The position numbers and the translations under genes are program-made. From contig NW_027248288.1 of NCBI RefSeq assembly GCF_041260155.1, forward strand, positions 62,001 through 126,000: a DNA stretch of 64,000 nt, written 5' to 3'. The notes beneath the pieces are model-generated. The model worked only from the letters and a program-made list of their open reading frames with translations. It did not search any database and was not told where the DNA came from. This document shows positions 23,890-37,602 of this stretch, one piece after another. The DNA is from Ptychodera flava. Its lineage: Eukaryota > Hemichordata > Enteropneusta > Ptychoderidae. Positions within the stretch are counted from its first letter, which is position 1; the number at the start of each line of letters is the position of its first letter.

Positions 23890-26363
23890 GGGACTGGACA
23901 CAAATTACAGGGGGGGTGGGCCGGTGTTTTTTTGGGGTGGGTCGCCATATTTCGCGCAAGCATTTTTGAAGGGTCATAAAATTTTGTGCAAGCCTATGGG
24001 GGAGGGTCACCTTTTTTTATGCATCAAAGCTGAAATTGCACGTGCACGTATTAAAGAATATGGAATACTGAAAAAAGAAAAATACCTCCTGGCACTTTCA
24101 TTTTCTGCCATTTCCATTTTCGGCGCGCCCTTCGGGCGCAAGTTTAAGGGTATAATAAACAATGTATTGATGATCCAAGCAGCCACATTGATTTAAGTTG
24201 TCGTGATTTCTACTTATCCAACTCCTCTATTGTGCATAATTGTCCCCTATTATGACTCTTTCAATAACAATTTGGGAGATCACTTATTTGATATCATTCT
24301 CCCATTGGCAATACATTGGGTATAGGTCGGTGTCAAATGTTCATGTCGCTGTATGGACATTTTTTATTTTTTGAGGACATTGACAGAATACAAACTATTC
24401 AGAATAGTGCAAAATGTCATCAATAACAACTGGAAGCTTCAGGTCGAACAACTTTTGAATAACAATTTAGGATCAGATAACCTATGAGTTATTTGTAGTT
24501 TCCTCATAGCCTACAATGCATAGTGAATCAACATTTCGATGAAATTCCAAAATCAAATTTCTTGCACAACCATGGACTTGAAACCACTCTAGTCTAATCA
24601 TTAACATTAATACTAATAATTAGGTGTACATAAATGCACAGATTTACTTAGTTTTGTATTGGAAAAAAATATTCATAGTTTTGTCATAGACTGCTATGCA
24701 TAGTGAATCGACATTTCAGTGAAATTCCAAAATCAAATTTCTTGCACAACCATGGACTTGAAACCACTCTGGTCTAATCATGAACATTAATACTAATAAT
24801 TAGGTGTACATAAATGCACAGATTTACTTAGTTTTGTATTGAAAAAAAAATTCATAGTTTTGTCATAGACTGCTATGCATAGTAAATTGACATTTCAGTG
24901 AAATTCCAAAATCAAATTTCTTGCACAACCATGGACTTGAAACCACTCTTGTCTCATCATGAACATTAATACTAATAATTAGGTGTACATAAATGCACAG
25001 ATTTACTTAGTTTTGTATTGGAAAAAAATATTCATAGTTTTGTCATAGACTGCTATGCATAGTGAATCGACATTTCAGTGAAATTCCAAAATCAAATTTC
25101 TTGCACAACCATTGCTTGAAACCACTCTGGTCTAATCATGAACATTAATACTAATAATTAGGTGTACATAAATGCACAGATTTACTTAGTTTTGTATTGG
25201 AAAAAAAATATTCATAGTTTTGTCATAGACTGCTATGCATAGTAAATTGACATTTCAGTGAAATTCCAAAATCAAATTTCTTGCACAACCATGGACTTAA
25301 AACCACTCTGGTCTAATCATGAACATTAATACTAATAATTAGGTGTAAATAAATGCACAGATTTACTTAGTTTTGTATTGGGAAAAATTATTCATAGTTT
25401 TGTCATAGACTGCCATGTATAGTGAATCAACATTTCAGTGATATGCCAAAATCAAATTTCTTGCACAACCATAGACTTGAAACTACTCTAGTCTAATCAT
25501 GAACATTTATACCAATAATCAAGTGTACATAAATAGACAGATTTGCCAAGTTTTGTGTTTTTGAAACAATTATTCTTAGTTTAGTCATAGACTACAATGT
25601 ATAATGGATGAACTTTTAATGCAAAATTCAAAAAAAAAAGTTCTTGTACACAGATGCACGTGTTACCACCCTCTTCTAATCAAGTACAATTATGTCAATT
25701 ATTCAGGGTCCATATATGCACAAAAAGTGCATATTATTTTTTGTGAAAGATTTTTTTTACAGTTTTGTCATAGACTCCCATGTATAGTGGATCAACATTT
25801 TGAGTGAAATTCCAAAATCAAATATCTTGTTCACATGTGCACTTGTAAACAACCCATGCTAATCAAGTATATTTATATCAGTTATTAAACATCTATAGAT
25901 GAACAGATATTGCTAGTTTTATATTGGAAAATACACGTTCATAGTTTTCTTATAGTCAACTACCATGTATAGTGAATCAACATTATCGATGAAATCTAAA
26001 AATTACATTGTTTGTACACGCATGCACTTTTTACCTGACACTTCAAGCAAAGTACATTTACATGAATTATCACACACATATGATTTGAAATTTTTTGGAC
26101 AAAGCGTTATATCAGCCACATTTTGCCTTCCTTTTGGGATGGGGATTTCAAAAGTATAGCAAGTCAGAAGGGGGGGGGTCTTGAACACATTGCGGGTTTG
26201 TTGGGGGGTATTGAGTAACAGGGGAGGGTCATTTATTTTCATGCACGGATAAGGGGGAGGGTCACTAATTTTTGTGCATGAACTTTTGAAGGGTCACTAT
26301 TTTTGATGCAGCGGTGTTTCGAAAAACACCGGCCCACCCCCCCTGTAATTTGTGTCCAGTCCC
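23890..26363. mobile_element. Non-autonomous TIR element with internal satellite (element B)
   Basis: The terminal inverted repeats are perfect over 42 bp (23890-23931 and 26322-26363) and begin GGGACTGGACACAAATTAC. TGA lies directly outside both ends (23887-23889 and 26364-26366). Just inside both ends are GGGGGAGGGTCA plus AAATTTTTGTGCA motifs in the same orientation. The outer sequence GGGACTGGAC and the 3 bp TNA duplication match element A, so they are one family. No transposase is encoded. PIF/Harbinger is the best superfamily guess. Confidence 0.85.
24480..26090. repeat. Satellite-like tandem array, 180 bp period, about nine copies
   Basis: GAAATTCCAAAATCAAAT recurs at 24541, 24721, 24900, 25080 and 25260, a spacing of 179-180 bp. 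Diverged copies follow near 25440, 25621, 25806 and 25990. The first five are nearly identical and later ones decay steadily. The array fills most of element B. Confidence 0.9.
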
Positions 26364-29117
26364 TGACCCCTCTTGGCAATTGCGATGTGACATTGGTACA
26401 ATAGAACTAAAAGACGCTCCGTTGTACCAACACTGGGCACAAAAGCTGAAAATGGTCGAACGACGTAAGCACGGTCACTGTACAAAAACAAGTGGAATGA
26501 CCGTGTAGTTCAGACTTCGCTCGACTTCTATAGCTAGTACTATTGACTGCTACTAAAATTCATATTTTACAAGACTTAGTATAACTCCTACTTTCTTTCG
26601 GCCCGTACTTATGATATAGCGGCAGCTGTGTACCTTACCTCACTTCACCTCACAAGAAAAAACATTGTCTATGTATTCTACCCGAGTGCATTGCATCCTG
26701 ATGTAGCCTCGATAGTCACAATCGTATTATAAACGTTTTGAATCAGCCAGGGACTTCCGTCAGAAGATAGTCATAATGAAAATTGATACCATTCTTGAGG
26801 TTTCTAATTCAGCAAACAATACACGCGATAATTGTGCACGCTTGTCTCACAGTCTTCAAACACTCCCAGCAGAACATTTACATCAAGCAGTGGAGAACGA
26901 ATTCAATTTTAAATACCCCAAGTGTAGGTAAAGCTACATCCGAATAAAAAAAAAATATAAAAATACAAAATTGACAGTCCCTTGTCACTGAAGGAAGACA
27001 ATTTTCACGAAAACAAGGATATCTCTCACTGCGAGTTGTCGTTGAAAGGCAACCAACGCCAATATCGTTATCTCCATCCCATGATACTGCAGACATGTCT
27101 TCAAAATGACTCAGCTGAAACAGTTTTGTGATCATTGCTGATTTTTTAAAGGGATATATGTCACTATAATCATATCATTTCATGGCCAAAACAGTGACCA
27201 TGAAGTTTGAATTTCCATTTCCAAGTTAATGTTGGTATTTTAGTCCTTTTGGTGTAGTGTAGCCTCCGTCCATTTTAAATTTCACTGAACGAACGAACGC
27301 GGAGAACAATGATTTCTTCCTTTCGCCATTTGTCTCTTTGTCCCTCTACATGTATCTTCTCCGTCTGTATCTTCATACACAGTCGCTGTCACCATACGTC
27401 CATGCTGTCACACAGAGAATCTATCAATCCACCCACATGATGTATCAATCTAGCTATTTGTCTATCTGTGTTTTTTATTTATTCAAATCTTCTGGGGATG
27501 TTACTTTACTTTGCAAGTCACTGATGCTATGCTCGGACATAGACCCTCGAGGTTCTATGTCTCGGAGAAGTGTTTTGGCATTCACAGCAGAACAAGGTCG
27601 ATCGACACTCTTTAGCATGGAGGTCGACTATAGCAACAGTAAAATTGTGCACAGACACACGTCACTGATATAAAACCTACCTTAACTAATGTTTTACGGC
27701 TGGGAATTGTGCCTTCTCGATAAGTGCAGGTATAATGTGATTTCAAAAAATGGAAAAAGTCTGTAGAAATTTGCCGTGTAAATTTTCTTCTATCGTAATG
27801 TTTGATGCAGACCATCGCTGGTGCAGTCGGTCAAAATAAAGTCGTAGCCTTACACCGTGGAGCTAGAAACGAATCTGGCTGCATGCTTACACCAATACGT
27901 TGTACCGCAGCTGTATAAGCCGCTGATGATCTATACACGTCCAGATACACATGGTTAAGTGCCAATATACTATTGCATTGCACGGCCAAAACCGGTATCG
28001 ATTTATCACTGTGACAGTCTCTCCTCAAAGAAGAGACGTCCTTTTCCAGCTCCATGGGTCAAGCCATGGAAGTAAGGATCAGCTATAGTCCGCATGGTGT
28101 TGAGGCATTTAGGTTGAGCATATCATGGTCCGCATTGCCATAATGCTGGCCAGAAAATTCATCGTCAATAATCCCCTCATTACCTAATACTGTGAGCAAA
28201 CTAACTTTATTTACACTTCGCCGCGAAATGCATACAGGTGGCGCTTTTCTCATCTGATTAACAGGCGTTAATAGGTGTACAAGTTAGCATCGGCGAAATT
28301 GTAATGTCTCAGCGCCTGGGACGCTGTGTGAAATTGAGAGAAAAAGTGTGTATCACCGATCGTCGTAATTATGAATAAAACTAAACAATGCGCAACATTA
28401 AACTATCTGAAGATTTGCCATTTAACATTCATTTGATCTAGCTTTTACTTGTGTTATATGAATACACTTCATTGTGGCTGCGGCTCCAGTTGAGCTGTCG
28501 ACGAAGTGGAACAAGCTATTGAAAACCGTCACGTTGTTTGCCGTATGTATACTACAGTAAAATATTCTCGCTTTAGTACAGCCTACCGCAGAGGTTCAAC
28601 AGCAATACAACACCATGCCGATGCCCATAATTTAACCAGTCACCTGACAAGATGAGTCTCCGAATTTAATACGTCATATTCTTAATATATATTGGATTCT
28701 TGTTCGGTGATAAATTTGTCAATTTTGATCGATGACGCGGCTGTTTACGCCTTGCAACGAGTTGGCACAGTGGTAGTAGTTTAAAAGTAGAGAGCAGACT
28801 ACAGTGACAGCTCTCCTTTTCCCCAGTTGAAGTAAAAAACCCAAAAAAATCCAGACAAACTGTCATAATAATCGCTATCAATATCTTTGACGTTTTGAGT
28901 ATATGTTACCTTTACCGTAGTTTTCAGTAAATCCCTTAGTAACACTTAGTACTCCATTTTCATCTGCACCAAAATGCTAACAAACAGCGTCAGTAGAAAA
29001 AAGCAGACGGTATACCCTACCTCTGACATCAGAAGTAGGGGTATACGGAAATCCTGACAACCGTATTCCTATTGTGTGACGTCATACTATAGGGATAACA
29101 GGGTCTATGTATGCAAT

Positions 29118-29287
29118 ATTTATATATAATCCCATGGTATTTTCTCTGTTTGCCGTCATCGTATACGAGTGTTTTTCACGGAGCCGTACAACTTCAAGCC
29201 GAAGGCGAGAAGTTGTGCGGCTCCGCGAAAAACACGAGTGTACAATGACGTTAAATAGAGAAAAATACCATGGGATTATATATTTAT
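29118..29287. repeat. Long hairpin of about 165 bp with GC-rich loop
   Basis: ATATATAATCCCATGGTATT (from 29122) pairs with AATACCATGGGATTATATAT (to about 29283). Inner arms CGGAGCCGTACAACTT and AAGTTGTGCGGCTCCGCG flank the loop CAAGCCGAAGGCGAG. Small bulges break the pairing. Confidence 0.85.
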
Positions 29288-30610
29288 CACATGAACAGTC
29301 TTCTTATTTTTCTTTTGACGTAGAGGAATCAAAATTATTGTAACAAATTGCATGAATTCATCGCGATATGTCATTTAATTTAGGCGGATCACTTTCATTT
29401 AATGGGTAAAGCGGCCTGTCACCCAGCAGATACTTTCATTCATAAATCCCATTAAGTTCAAATTTTGATACATTGAACGGTATTCCTACCAATCAGACAT
29501 ACGGATTCGGTCACGTAAATGTGTCAATCATTGTCTCGCGCTGTCGATGCCAGGCAAGTCGTCTATCGGCGGACATGGCTTTCACCACGCTAGCGACGGA
29601 TAGCCATAGTATTTAGAATAGTTATGAATAGATTGATAAAGTAAAATGCAACGACACGATCGAAACAGTTTTTCTCATTCTTAGAGATGCTGTGGCTTTT
29701 GAAAAAATCACACAAGTTTTCAACTTTGGCGAGCGCGAAAGATTCAATTTGATGACACAAATAGTAGGCCACATCGCATGTCTGTTTGTGTGTGTCCACA
29801 ATGCTGCCGTCACCGGTCTCCGCCGGTGTCAAATCGGATCCCGATCTCGGTCGTCAATGTTTTCGTCTGACGGACTTTGATGTTTGCAGTGACACATATC
29901 TCGCCCGTAGATACATCCTAATTTTATTACTTGACGGAGTCAACTCTCGAAATACATCAGATTCCACGGCGCTACACTGAAGAGTTATAGGCCTAATACA
30001 GCTAGACAGCTTATGTCTTCGCTACAGCCTTACGCTGAGGGTTTGATTCCGAGCTACATTACGGAATTTTTTGTGTGATGAAGGACATTTATCGTTGTTA
30101 GTCAAATGACTTTATGCTTTTGCCTCCTATGATGCTTTCCCGAAGATTATACTGTACTCATTTATTCAGTTGAACATACGTTGAGGTGTAGATTTCAGGT
30201 TTATCGCCAACCGGGATCGCCAGGTACTACAGGTACGACTTTCACATTGAGCCTTGCCTTTACGAGTCGACTGGAGCCTAGCCGCAACACGACGTTACTT
30301 CGCCATTAAAAAACGATCAACGGTATCCCCATTCGATTCTTGGTAATAGCTATAGTTTTTGTGGTTCGAAAGTTCGTTAGACATGCCGTCTATGTTTCCT
30401 TGTGCGGATTTGTCGGGTCACCTTTTTTGTAAAATTGTCATGAGAGCACGGCATCGATCACGACAAATCGGTCTGTGTTCGTCGCATCTCGACATGAAAG
30501 GTACCATGCAGGAAAAAAGTTCCGGTTGATGACGTACAACAGGGGTAATATGGATTTCTTATCTGTGCTGGTGTACGTCACACAGGTGGAGATACAGGCC
30601 AGTTCATGTG

Positions 30611-30737
<127 letters not shown>

Positions 30738-31176
30738 TGATGTGACAGAGTTGTTCACGGACATTGAATATCGCCCCCATGGCTGTGCTAGAACATTGCC
30801 TTTACAAACTTTAATACCTTTTGTCTGAAATCTGAAGTTGCTTAGCATCATGAAAGGTTCACGCCTTCATGTGATTTGAGCAGACCACGTTGTGTTCCAG
30901 TCAAATAAAGATGTTGTGTTTGACCCTATCTGGCTGTTGTTTTGTCTACCTAATTTAAACTGCATCCTTGGCGCCTAGTACCCTCACAGGTAGGTCAGCT
31001 GGACGCCTTAAGACTGACACATTGACGGCTGGGGCAGATTGGAGGCCTTTCGTGTGACCAAGATCCGTTCGCCTGTAAGTGAGAGTCGGCGGGACCAGAC
31101 GCTACCACTATGCCGCCATTGCTGACAATTTCTTGCGACCGTTGACGGGGATAAAAGCTGAAGCCCAAGCGGTATC

Positions 31177-34100
31177 CTTGGTGGCAGCAGTTGGATCAAT
31201 CATAGTGCCATATAATTGTGATCAAACTGTTAAAAGGGGGTTGAGAATGGAATAGATGGGAAAGGTTATACTGACTGAGAAAATTTCAGAAAATTGAGTG
31301 TCTCTCAATCGCGACCCGCATGCACGTAGCAGCCATACATATAAGGGTTGCTGTGTTGACGTCACCCCCCCAACCCCGACAACACGATTTTGGCATCAAA
31401 TTTCATTCATAGCGAGACTATTTTGGCTGGCGCCTCTGGGCAATGTACACCTCACTGGGCTGTCTTGCATGCGATAGTTGTTTTTGTTTAGCATTTAAAA
31501 AAATTAATTTGTGTGGTAAGCCAGTCTGGCGACAGTCGATGTGTCCACGTTCAAAATTGTGGTACTCTGTGCGGCTCATTGGGAAATTTACCCCACCTAC
31601 AGAGTTCTAGAGGAGGGACTAGCGTGGTATGCTGTTTCACTAACTTGAGAAACTTTTGTTTTGTTTTGTTGTTAAATTGCCCTCTTCCGATTGTAATCAT
31701 GGTGTTCAATTCAGTTGATAGTGGCAATGTAACATTCAAAAACGAAACTGATGTCAGTGGTGAGGCTAGCAAATCACGTGACTGTGATCAAAAGATGTCA
31801 GTAATGAGTAACACTGTGCAGGTCGATTAAGCTACAGGTGGCGAGGCCTTTTCAAATGCTGAGCTATTAAGTGAAATCACTAAATTGAAATCTCTCTAGG
31901 AAAAGGAGAAGGCAAAAACGCTTAGAATACAGGAAAAGTTAGAGCATTCTAAGTCTTTGTTTGAACAGAAGGAAACTGCAAGACGCCCATCTGACTATAA
32001 CAAAGGAGTTAGTAATACTACCATAAAAACTGTAGATAGTGAGATTTACACTTTACAAACCCCTAGTAATGTCAACCTTGGTGGGTTCACCAGCACGCCA
32101 CTGGCGCCATCAAGTGTTGGTGCCATTAGAAGTAGTTATACTGAGGGAATATGTCAAACAGTAAGGTGACATCCTTGGTTGGTAGTAAGGATGTCAAGTC
32201 CAAGCTTGCTGATGGTAATTGGTCACTTCCAAAACCCACAGACATCACTAAACCCCTGCTAATTTGCATAGATTTCATAGGTATACCCCCATGAGTGCAT
32301 GCCCTCTAGTGGTAGCCTGGTGTATATGATCGATAAACCAAGTAAACCACTGGCAAAACCAGACCGCTATGATGGTTCTGATATCTGGGGAGATTATAAA
32401 ATGCATTTTGAAATTTGTGCCCAACTTAACAAATAGAATGACCATGAAAAACTTCAGCACTTATAAATATCTTTAAAGGGAGCAGCACATCGGTCAAACA
32501 TGACAGTTTGACATACAAATCCCTTTGTGCTAAGCTGGAACACAGGTTTGCCACTGAAGGGCAAGATGACATTTACTGTCTTAAGTTGCGCGAATGCACT
32601 CGTAACCCTGGTGAGCCTTTGAAAAGTTTAGCTCAAGATATTAGCGAGCTGGTCACTTTTGGTTACCCATATGCTGAAGGTCCTATGTTTAATCAGCTTT
32701 GTATAAAATCTTTCTTCATTCATTAAGTAACACTAACTTGCGCGAATGCACTCGTAACCCTGGTGAGTCTTTGAAAAGTTTAGCTCAAGATATTAGCGAG
32801 CTGGTCACTTTTGGTTGCCCATATGCTGAAGGTCCTATGTTTAATCAGCTTTGTATCAAATCTTTCTTCAATGCATTCAGTAACACTAACTTGCGTCACA
32901 AATAAATGAAACTGGTCGTTGTAGGGAGGCTTATTTTGATGATGTTTTTAGGGCCAGTGTCTGTGAGGAAAGTTTTCAGCAGTCAGAAATGGCCAGTAAT
33001 CCATGCAGTGAGCAAACAAAAAGAATATCCCAGAAACATGCTCATGAGTTGACAGTCTCTGAAGTTGATGGTAATTACCCAAACACTAATGAAGTAACTC
33101 TAGATTCAATTTCCAGCCTAAACAAAACCATAAAAAATGACTGATTCAGAAATTGGCAGAGTTGCAGTCAACACTGAAAAGTGTGACCACAAGTCAGAAT
33201 GCAAGAGATTATGATGCTGTTGGTAGAAGGTCTGGTGGTATTATATGCTGGCAATGTGGACGAAATGGTCATGTCCGTAAAAATTACCCGTTGGAATATG
33301 GTAATTCGGGAAAGGATCACCGTCTGGTTGAGAGGGCCAGCGACCAGCCGGAACTGACAGGCCTGTAGTACTGATCTCAAGCTGTACACAAACAACAAAT
33401 GCAAATTCTGAATTATTATCAGAGTCTAAGGGAAACACACCAGGTGATAACTTAGCTGAATGTCCTGCTAATGCCCTCTATGTACATGCTGTTGTGGAAC
33501 CAACAAATGAACCAAAAGAACTTGCTGTTGTTGAGCCAGTTAAAAGGACTGCATTGTTGGAGAAAGGAGTGGTTGCCTGTAAGACCCTAGTCAACCCTAG
33601 GGAATCTTGTCTACCAGTTAGAGTTTTCAATGTTCGTGAATCACCAGTAAAAGTGCATTCTGGGAAGTTATTGGATTGCTACGAGTAAGAAAGTGGAAAG
33701 GATAGTGAGATAAAACCTGCTCCATCTGAACCAGCATTTTCTGATATCCTTCTTGTTAAGGACGATTGTAAGGTGATCAATAACAAAAGTCAACATGCTC
33801 CTGGGCACTTTAAGGAACTGTATAAACAAAGCTGCAAAAACCTAATTCATTATCAACAGGTAAAGGTGGCAAAAATGTTGAAAGAGTATCGGGACGTATT
33901 CAGTAGTAATGACCATGATATATGTCATACAAATTTTCAACACAAGATTGTTACGGGTAATGCGCCACCTATTAGACAAGCACCTTACCATACACCCGTT
34001 TGGAAAAGAGATGAAATTAACAAGCAAGTCAAGGGTCCATTGGAGAGGGGTCTTATTGAGGAGTCAGTCAGTCCATTGGCTGCCCCGTATGTGCTTGGGG

Positions 34101-36590
34101 TAAAAAGGGTTGATCCAAACGCCTATGCGTTGACTATCACAAACTAAACTCTGTCTCAATAAAAGATGCCTACCCGATTCCCAGGATTAATGATTCTCTT
34201 GATGCCCTACATGGTGCTGTATGGTTTTCAACCCTAGACTTGCAAAGTGGGCATTGGCAAGTGGAACTTGAGGAAAGCTCAAAGGAGAAAACTGCTTTTG
34301 TTACAAGGAATGGTCTGTATCATTGGAATGTTCTCCCATTTGGTCTTTGTAATGGACCTAGTATGTTTGAGAGACTGATGAAGAAGTATTCGCAGGCATG
34401 CAATGGGAAATCCTACCTTTATATTCGGATGACAGAATTGTATTTGGCAAGTCATTTGAGGAGGAACTGCAAAAAACTACGCCTATATTGCAAAACCATT
34501 ACACAACTTGACCAAGAAGAATTCAGTCTTTCTTTGGTCAGATGCTTGCCATAAAGCATGTTTCGTTGAAGGAAAAGTTAGTCACTGCGTCAGTATTGGC
34601 ATTTCCTTCTGAGCAGGGTGAATTCATCCTTGACACTGATGCTAGTGGGCAAGGCATAGGTGCTGTACTCAGTCAAATACAGGATGGAACAGAAAGACCA
34701 TTTAGTTATGCAGGATGAGTATTGACGGAACCTGAAGAGAGCTATTGTGTGACATGAAAGGAGATGTTAGCTGTCGATTATTACATGAAATATTTTAGGC
34801 AGTATTTGTTGGTTTGATACTTCACATTGAGAACTGACCATGCATCATTGACATAGCTGCTAAATTTTAAGTCACCCGAAGGGCAAATTGCACATTGGTT
34901 AGAAATGTTAGGTCATTTTAGCCACCATGTTGTTCATAGACCTAGTGTAAAGCACTTAAATGCTGATGCATTGTCAAGGTACCCAGCAAATAACTGTAAA
35001 CAGTGTGGAATGAGACATTTTTCGAAGGTTGTTGATAACTCTGTTCCATGCTCTGCTGATACCATGTCAGTCGACACGATTGCTGGTACTTTTCTCAATG
35101 CTGAGGCAAAGGAATTCCGGTCACACACCCAAAGCCAAGCATCGTGTATAAACACCTGTGAGGGGTCCGGGGGAATAAGTGTAGAGCCAAACAAAACTAA
35201 GGCCCAACTATCCCATAATAACATAAAAGGTGACAACCTGAACAGTCTCAGATAAATGAAGCTAATGCAAAAAGTGTAGAAGATCTTTCCTTTGACCTTG
35301 TATGGACTAAAGAGGAGGTCAGAAAAATCACAACTTAGTGACCCTGAAATCGCAGTTATACTGTCAGCCAAGGAAGATTCTGATGTACGTCCTGATTGGA
35401 ATGATATTTCACCTCATTCTCCCGCCAACTAAAACTTATTGGTCAATGTTTGATCAATTAGCAGTCAACTAAGGATTACTTTATCGTATGTAGGAGTAAC
35501 CTGACAGAGGTTTAATCGTTTGCAACTGATACTGCCTAGGGCCTAACACAGTGCAGTTATAAACAGTCTCCATTCTACTCGAACAGGCGGTCACCTCGGA
35601 ATAGATAAGACTATAAGTAAAATACGGTTTACAAAGTGGATCAAGGCTTTTGCTATTTCAAATGAGGAAGCCACTACAGTCGCTAGGGTAAGGGTTGACA
35701 AGTTTTTCTGTAGATTTGGCTCACCATATGAGGTCCATATTGATAGAGGGAGAAATCTTATCTCTGCTGTGTTTGCTGAGGTTTGCAAGTTGATGGAGAT
35801 TGATAGGACGTTTACAACGCCTACACACCGCAATTAGATGGCATGATTGAGAGGTATATTAAAACTATGGTGGCAACCATCAAGACCCTAATGGACCCGA
35901 TGCTACACCAGAAAGACTGGGATGAGCATTTAGCTGTGGCTACTATGGCGTACCATTCATCAGTGCATGCTTCAACTGGAAAGACGCCAAATATCCTTAT
36001 GCTTGGATGAGAGACCACTTTGCCTGTAGACCTAATGTTTGAATTGACATCCCCGATGGAAATTGAAGGGCTGACTACCAACTATGCAATACAACTACGT
36101 CAGAGAATGCAGAATGATCATTCGAGAGCCAGAGAAAAATTGAAACTAAGTAGTAGAAGGCAGAAACGGTACTACGACCAGAATGCCATGCGAAAGAGCT
36201 ATCAACCAGGAGATTTTGTGTGGCTCCGTGAAGAGAGGTGCAAGAAAGGGGTAAGTCCAAAACTACAACAACCTACGAGGGACCATATATGGAAGAGTTT
36301 AGGGTGACTGATCTTGTCTACCATCTCCAAGTCCTAAGTCGAAGTTCAAGGTGGTCCACTTTGAAAAAGTTGAAACGCTACACAGGTCAACCGCTAGATG
36401 GATGGCTACACAGAATCCGGGTGCCTGATGGTGAAAAGAAATTTCTGAACAAGCCAGGTGATGCACTGCACCACTGACAAATGTAGAGGGACTATGACGA
36501 GAGCCAAGTAAACAGGACAAGGCTGCCAATGAGGTAAGTGTTCCTGATAAAGGTGAAGGCAAAACTTCTGTGATGCCCGAATTAATTAAG
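31177..36590 (+). mobile_element. Fossil Ty3/Gypsy-type LTR retrotransposon, internal region
   Basis: In plus-strand order the region carries a Gag-like part with a CCHC zinc knuckle (near 33250), a reverse transcriptase region (about 33.8-34.5 kb), an RNase H-like region (about 34.6-34.9 kb) and an integrase region with a C-terminal tail (about 35.6-36.5 kb). This order is diagnostic of Ty3/Gypsy. TGGTGGCAGCAG at about 31177 resembles a primer-binding site of the kind found just after a 5' LTR in invertebrate Gypsy elements. No matching LTR pair was found by eye. The copy is heavily decayed, with well over ten breaks, and looks old. Confidence 0.85.
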
Positions 36591-36599
36591 CAAGAGCTT

Positions 36600-37602
36600 G
36601 GTGTTTAAACGCGAAGAACAAAATTATAGTATGTATAAAGCCATTTGATTCTTTTTTCTCATACAAAGTGCAATAAGTTGGCGGCCATTTTGATTATGCT
36701 AATTTTCTCGAATTGCTCAATGCTGACAGAGGGCCAGTAGTTATATTTCTTTTTGTGGTGGTCTTAACAATGAAATCCACCAAGAAAAAAAAAACTTAAG
36801 ACCACAAAGCAAGGTTTACACCACTGGCTGCCGGACTACCTATATTCGTTGTATTATTTTGACCCACCGCACTGAACTGAAATTTAAACATCATTTAAAT
36901 AGTCAATGTTATGGTTCTGTTTACATAATAGACATGAACATTTGGACTTATCATGAATATGCACTAAGGTCAGAGGTCATGACCCTGACCTGAGTGTGAT
37001 TGATATGCCACCTAACCCCTGCTTGCGTATATTCATGGGTAGAATCAAGCCTAAATCAAATGTATGTGTTTGAAAGAAAATCAACTCTATTCAACTGCAA
37101 AATTGATTTCCAATGTCTGGTCAACTGAATACCTTGTTTGGCGAATAATTTGTATGGCTTCAAGCCAAATTTGCTAGATTTTGGAACCCGGGGGAAACAC
37201 TGAGAATTCACTTATCTTTCATCACAAAATTGAAAATAAGTGACACTTTAACAAGTACACTCTAGATATTGGTGTCTGTCTGGCCTGATTAGTTGCAGGC
37301 ATCAGTGTCAACTAAGCTATCCAAATTTCAACAGATGTAGACTCAATAAAATCATAGGACATTCAGCATCAGAGTGAATCTATCAGTAATGTTTTTCTGG
37401 AATTGGGTCACCCTTGTTTGTTTGCTATATTTACAGTTGCTAAGAGTTTCAGATTGTGTTTTATTAGGGGTAGGGAGAGCTTTGTCCTTATTCAAGATGT
37501 ATGAATGATGTTGAAGGCACCACGCCTCACTTTGACAATTGATAAAAGACCACTCCCATTATTCAAGCTTTGTGTTGATGATATCGATGAAACACTGAAC
37601 CT
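36600..37602. other. Unassigned DNA between two retroelements
   Basis: No gene, clear repeat or LTR match was recognised. It may include the 3' LTR of the Gypsy-type fossil. Confidence 0.35.

Noticed and set aside
24520-26090. 180 bp array considered as a CRISPR-like or centromeric array
   Set aside because: There are no spacers between repeats, and the array sits inside a TIR element, so an element-borne satellite is the simpler reading.
29090-29104. TAGGGATAACAGGGT, matching the first 15 of 18 bases of the I-SceI homing-endonuclease site
   Set aside because: The last three bases differ, no homing endonuclease or intron is present and the flank is an ordinary hairpin region. A chance match is likely.
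30040-30062. GGGTTTGATTCC resembling a tRNA T-arm
   Set aside because: No acceptor stem, D-arm or anticodon arm could be assembled around it.
37570-37600. TTGATGATATCGATGAAAC beside Penelope-like copy 1, resembling a hammerhead ribozyme core
   Set aside because: The CTGATGA box is imperfect and no proper stems II and III can be formed.
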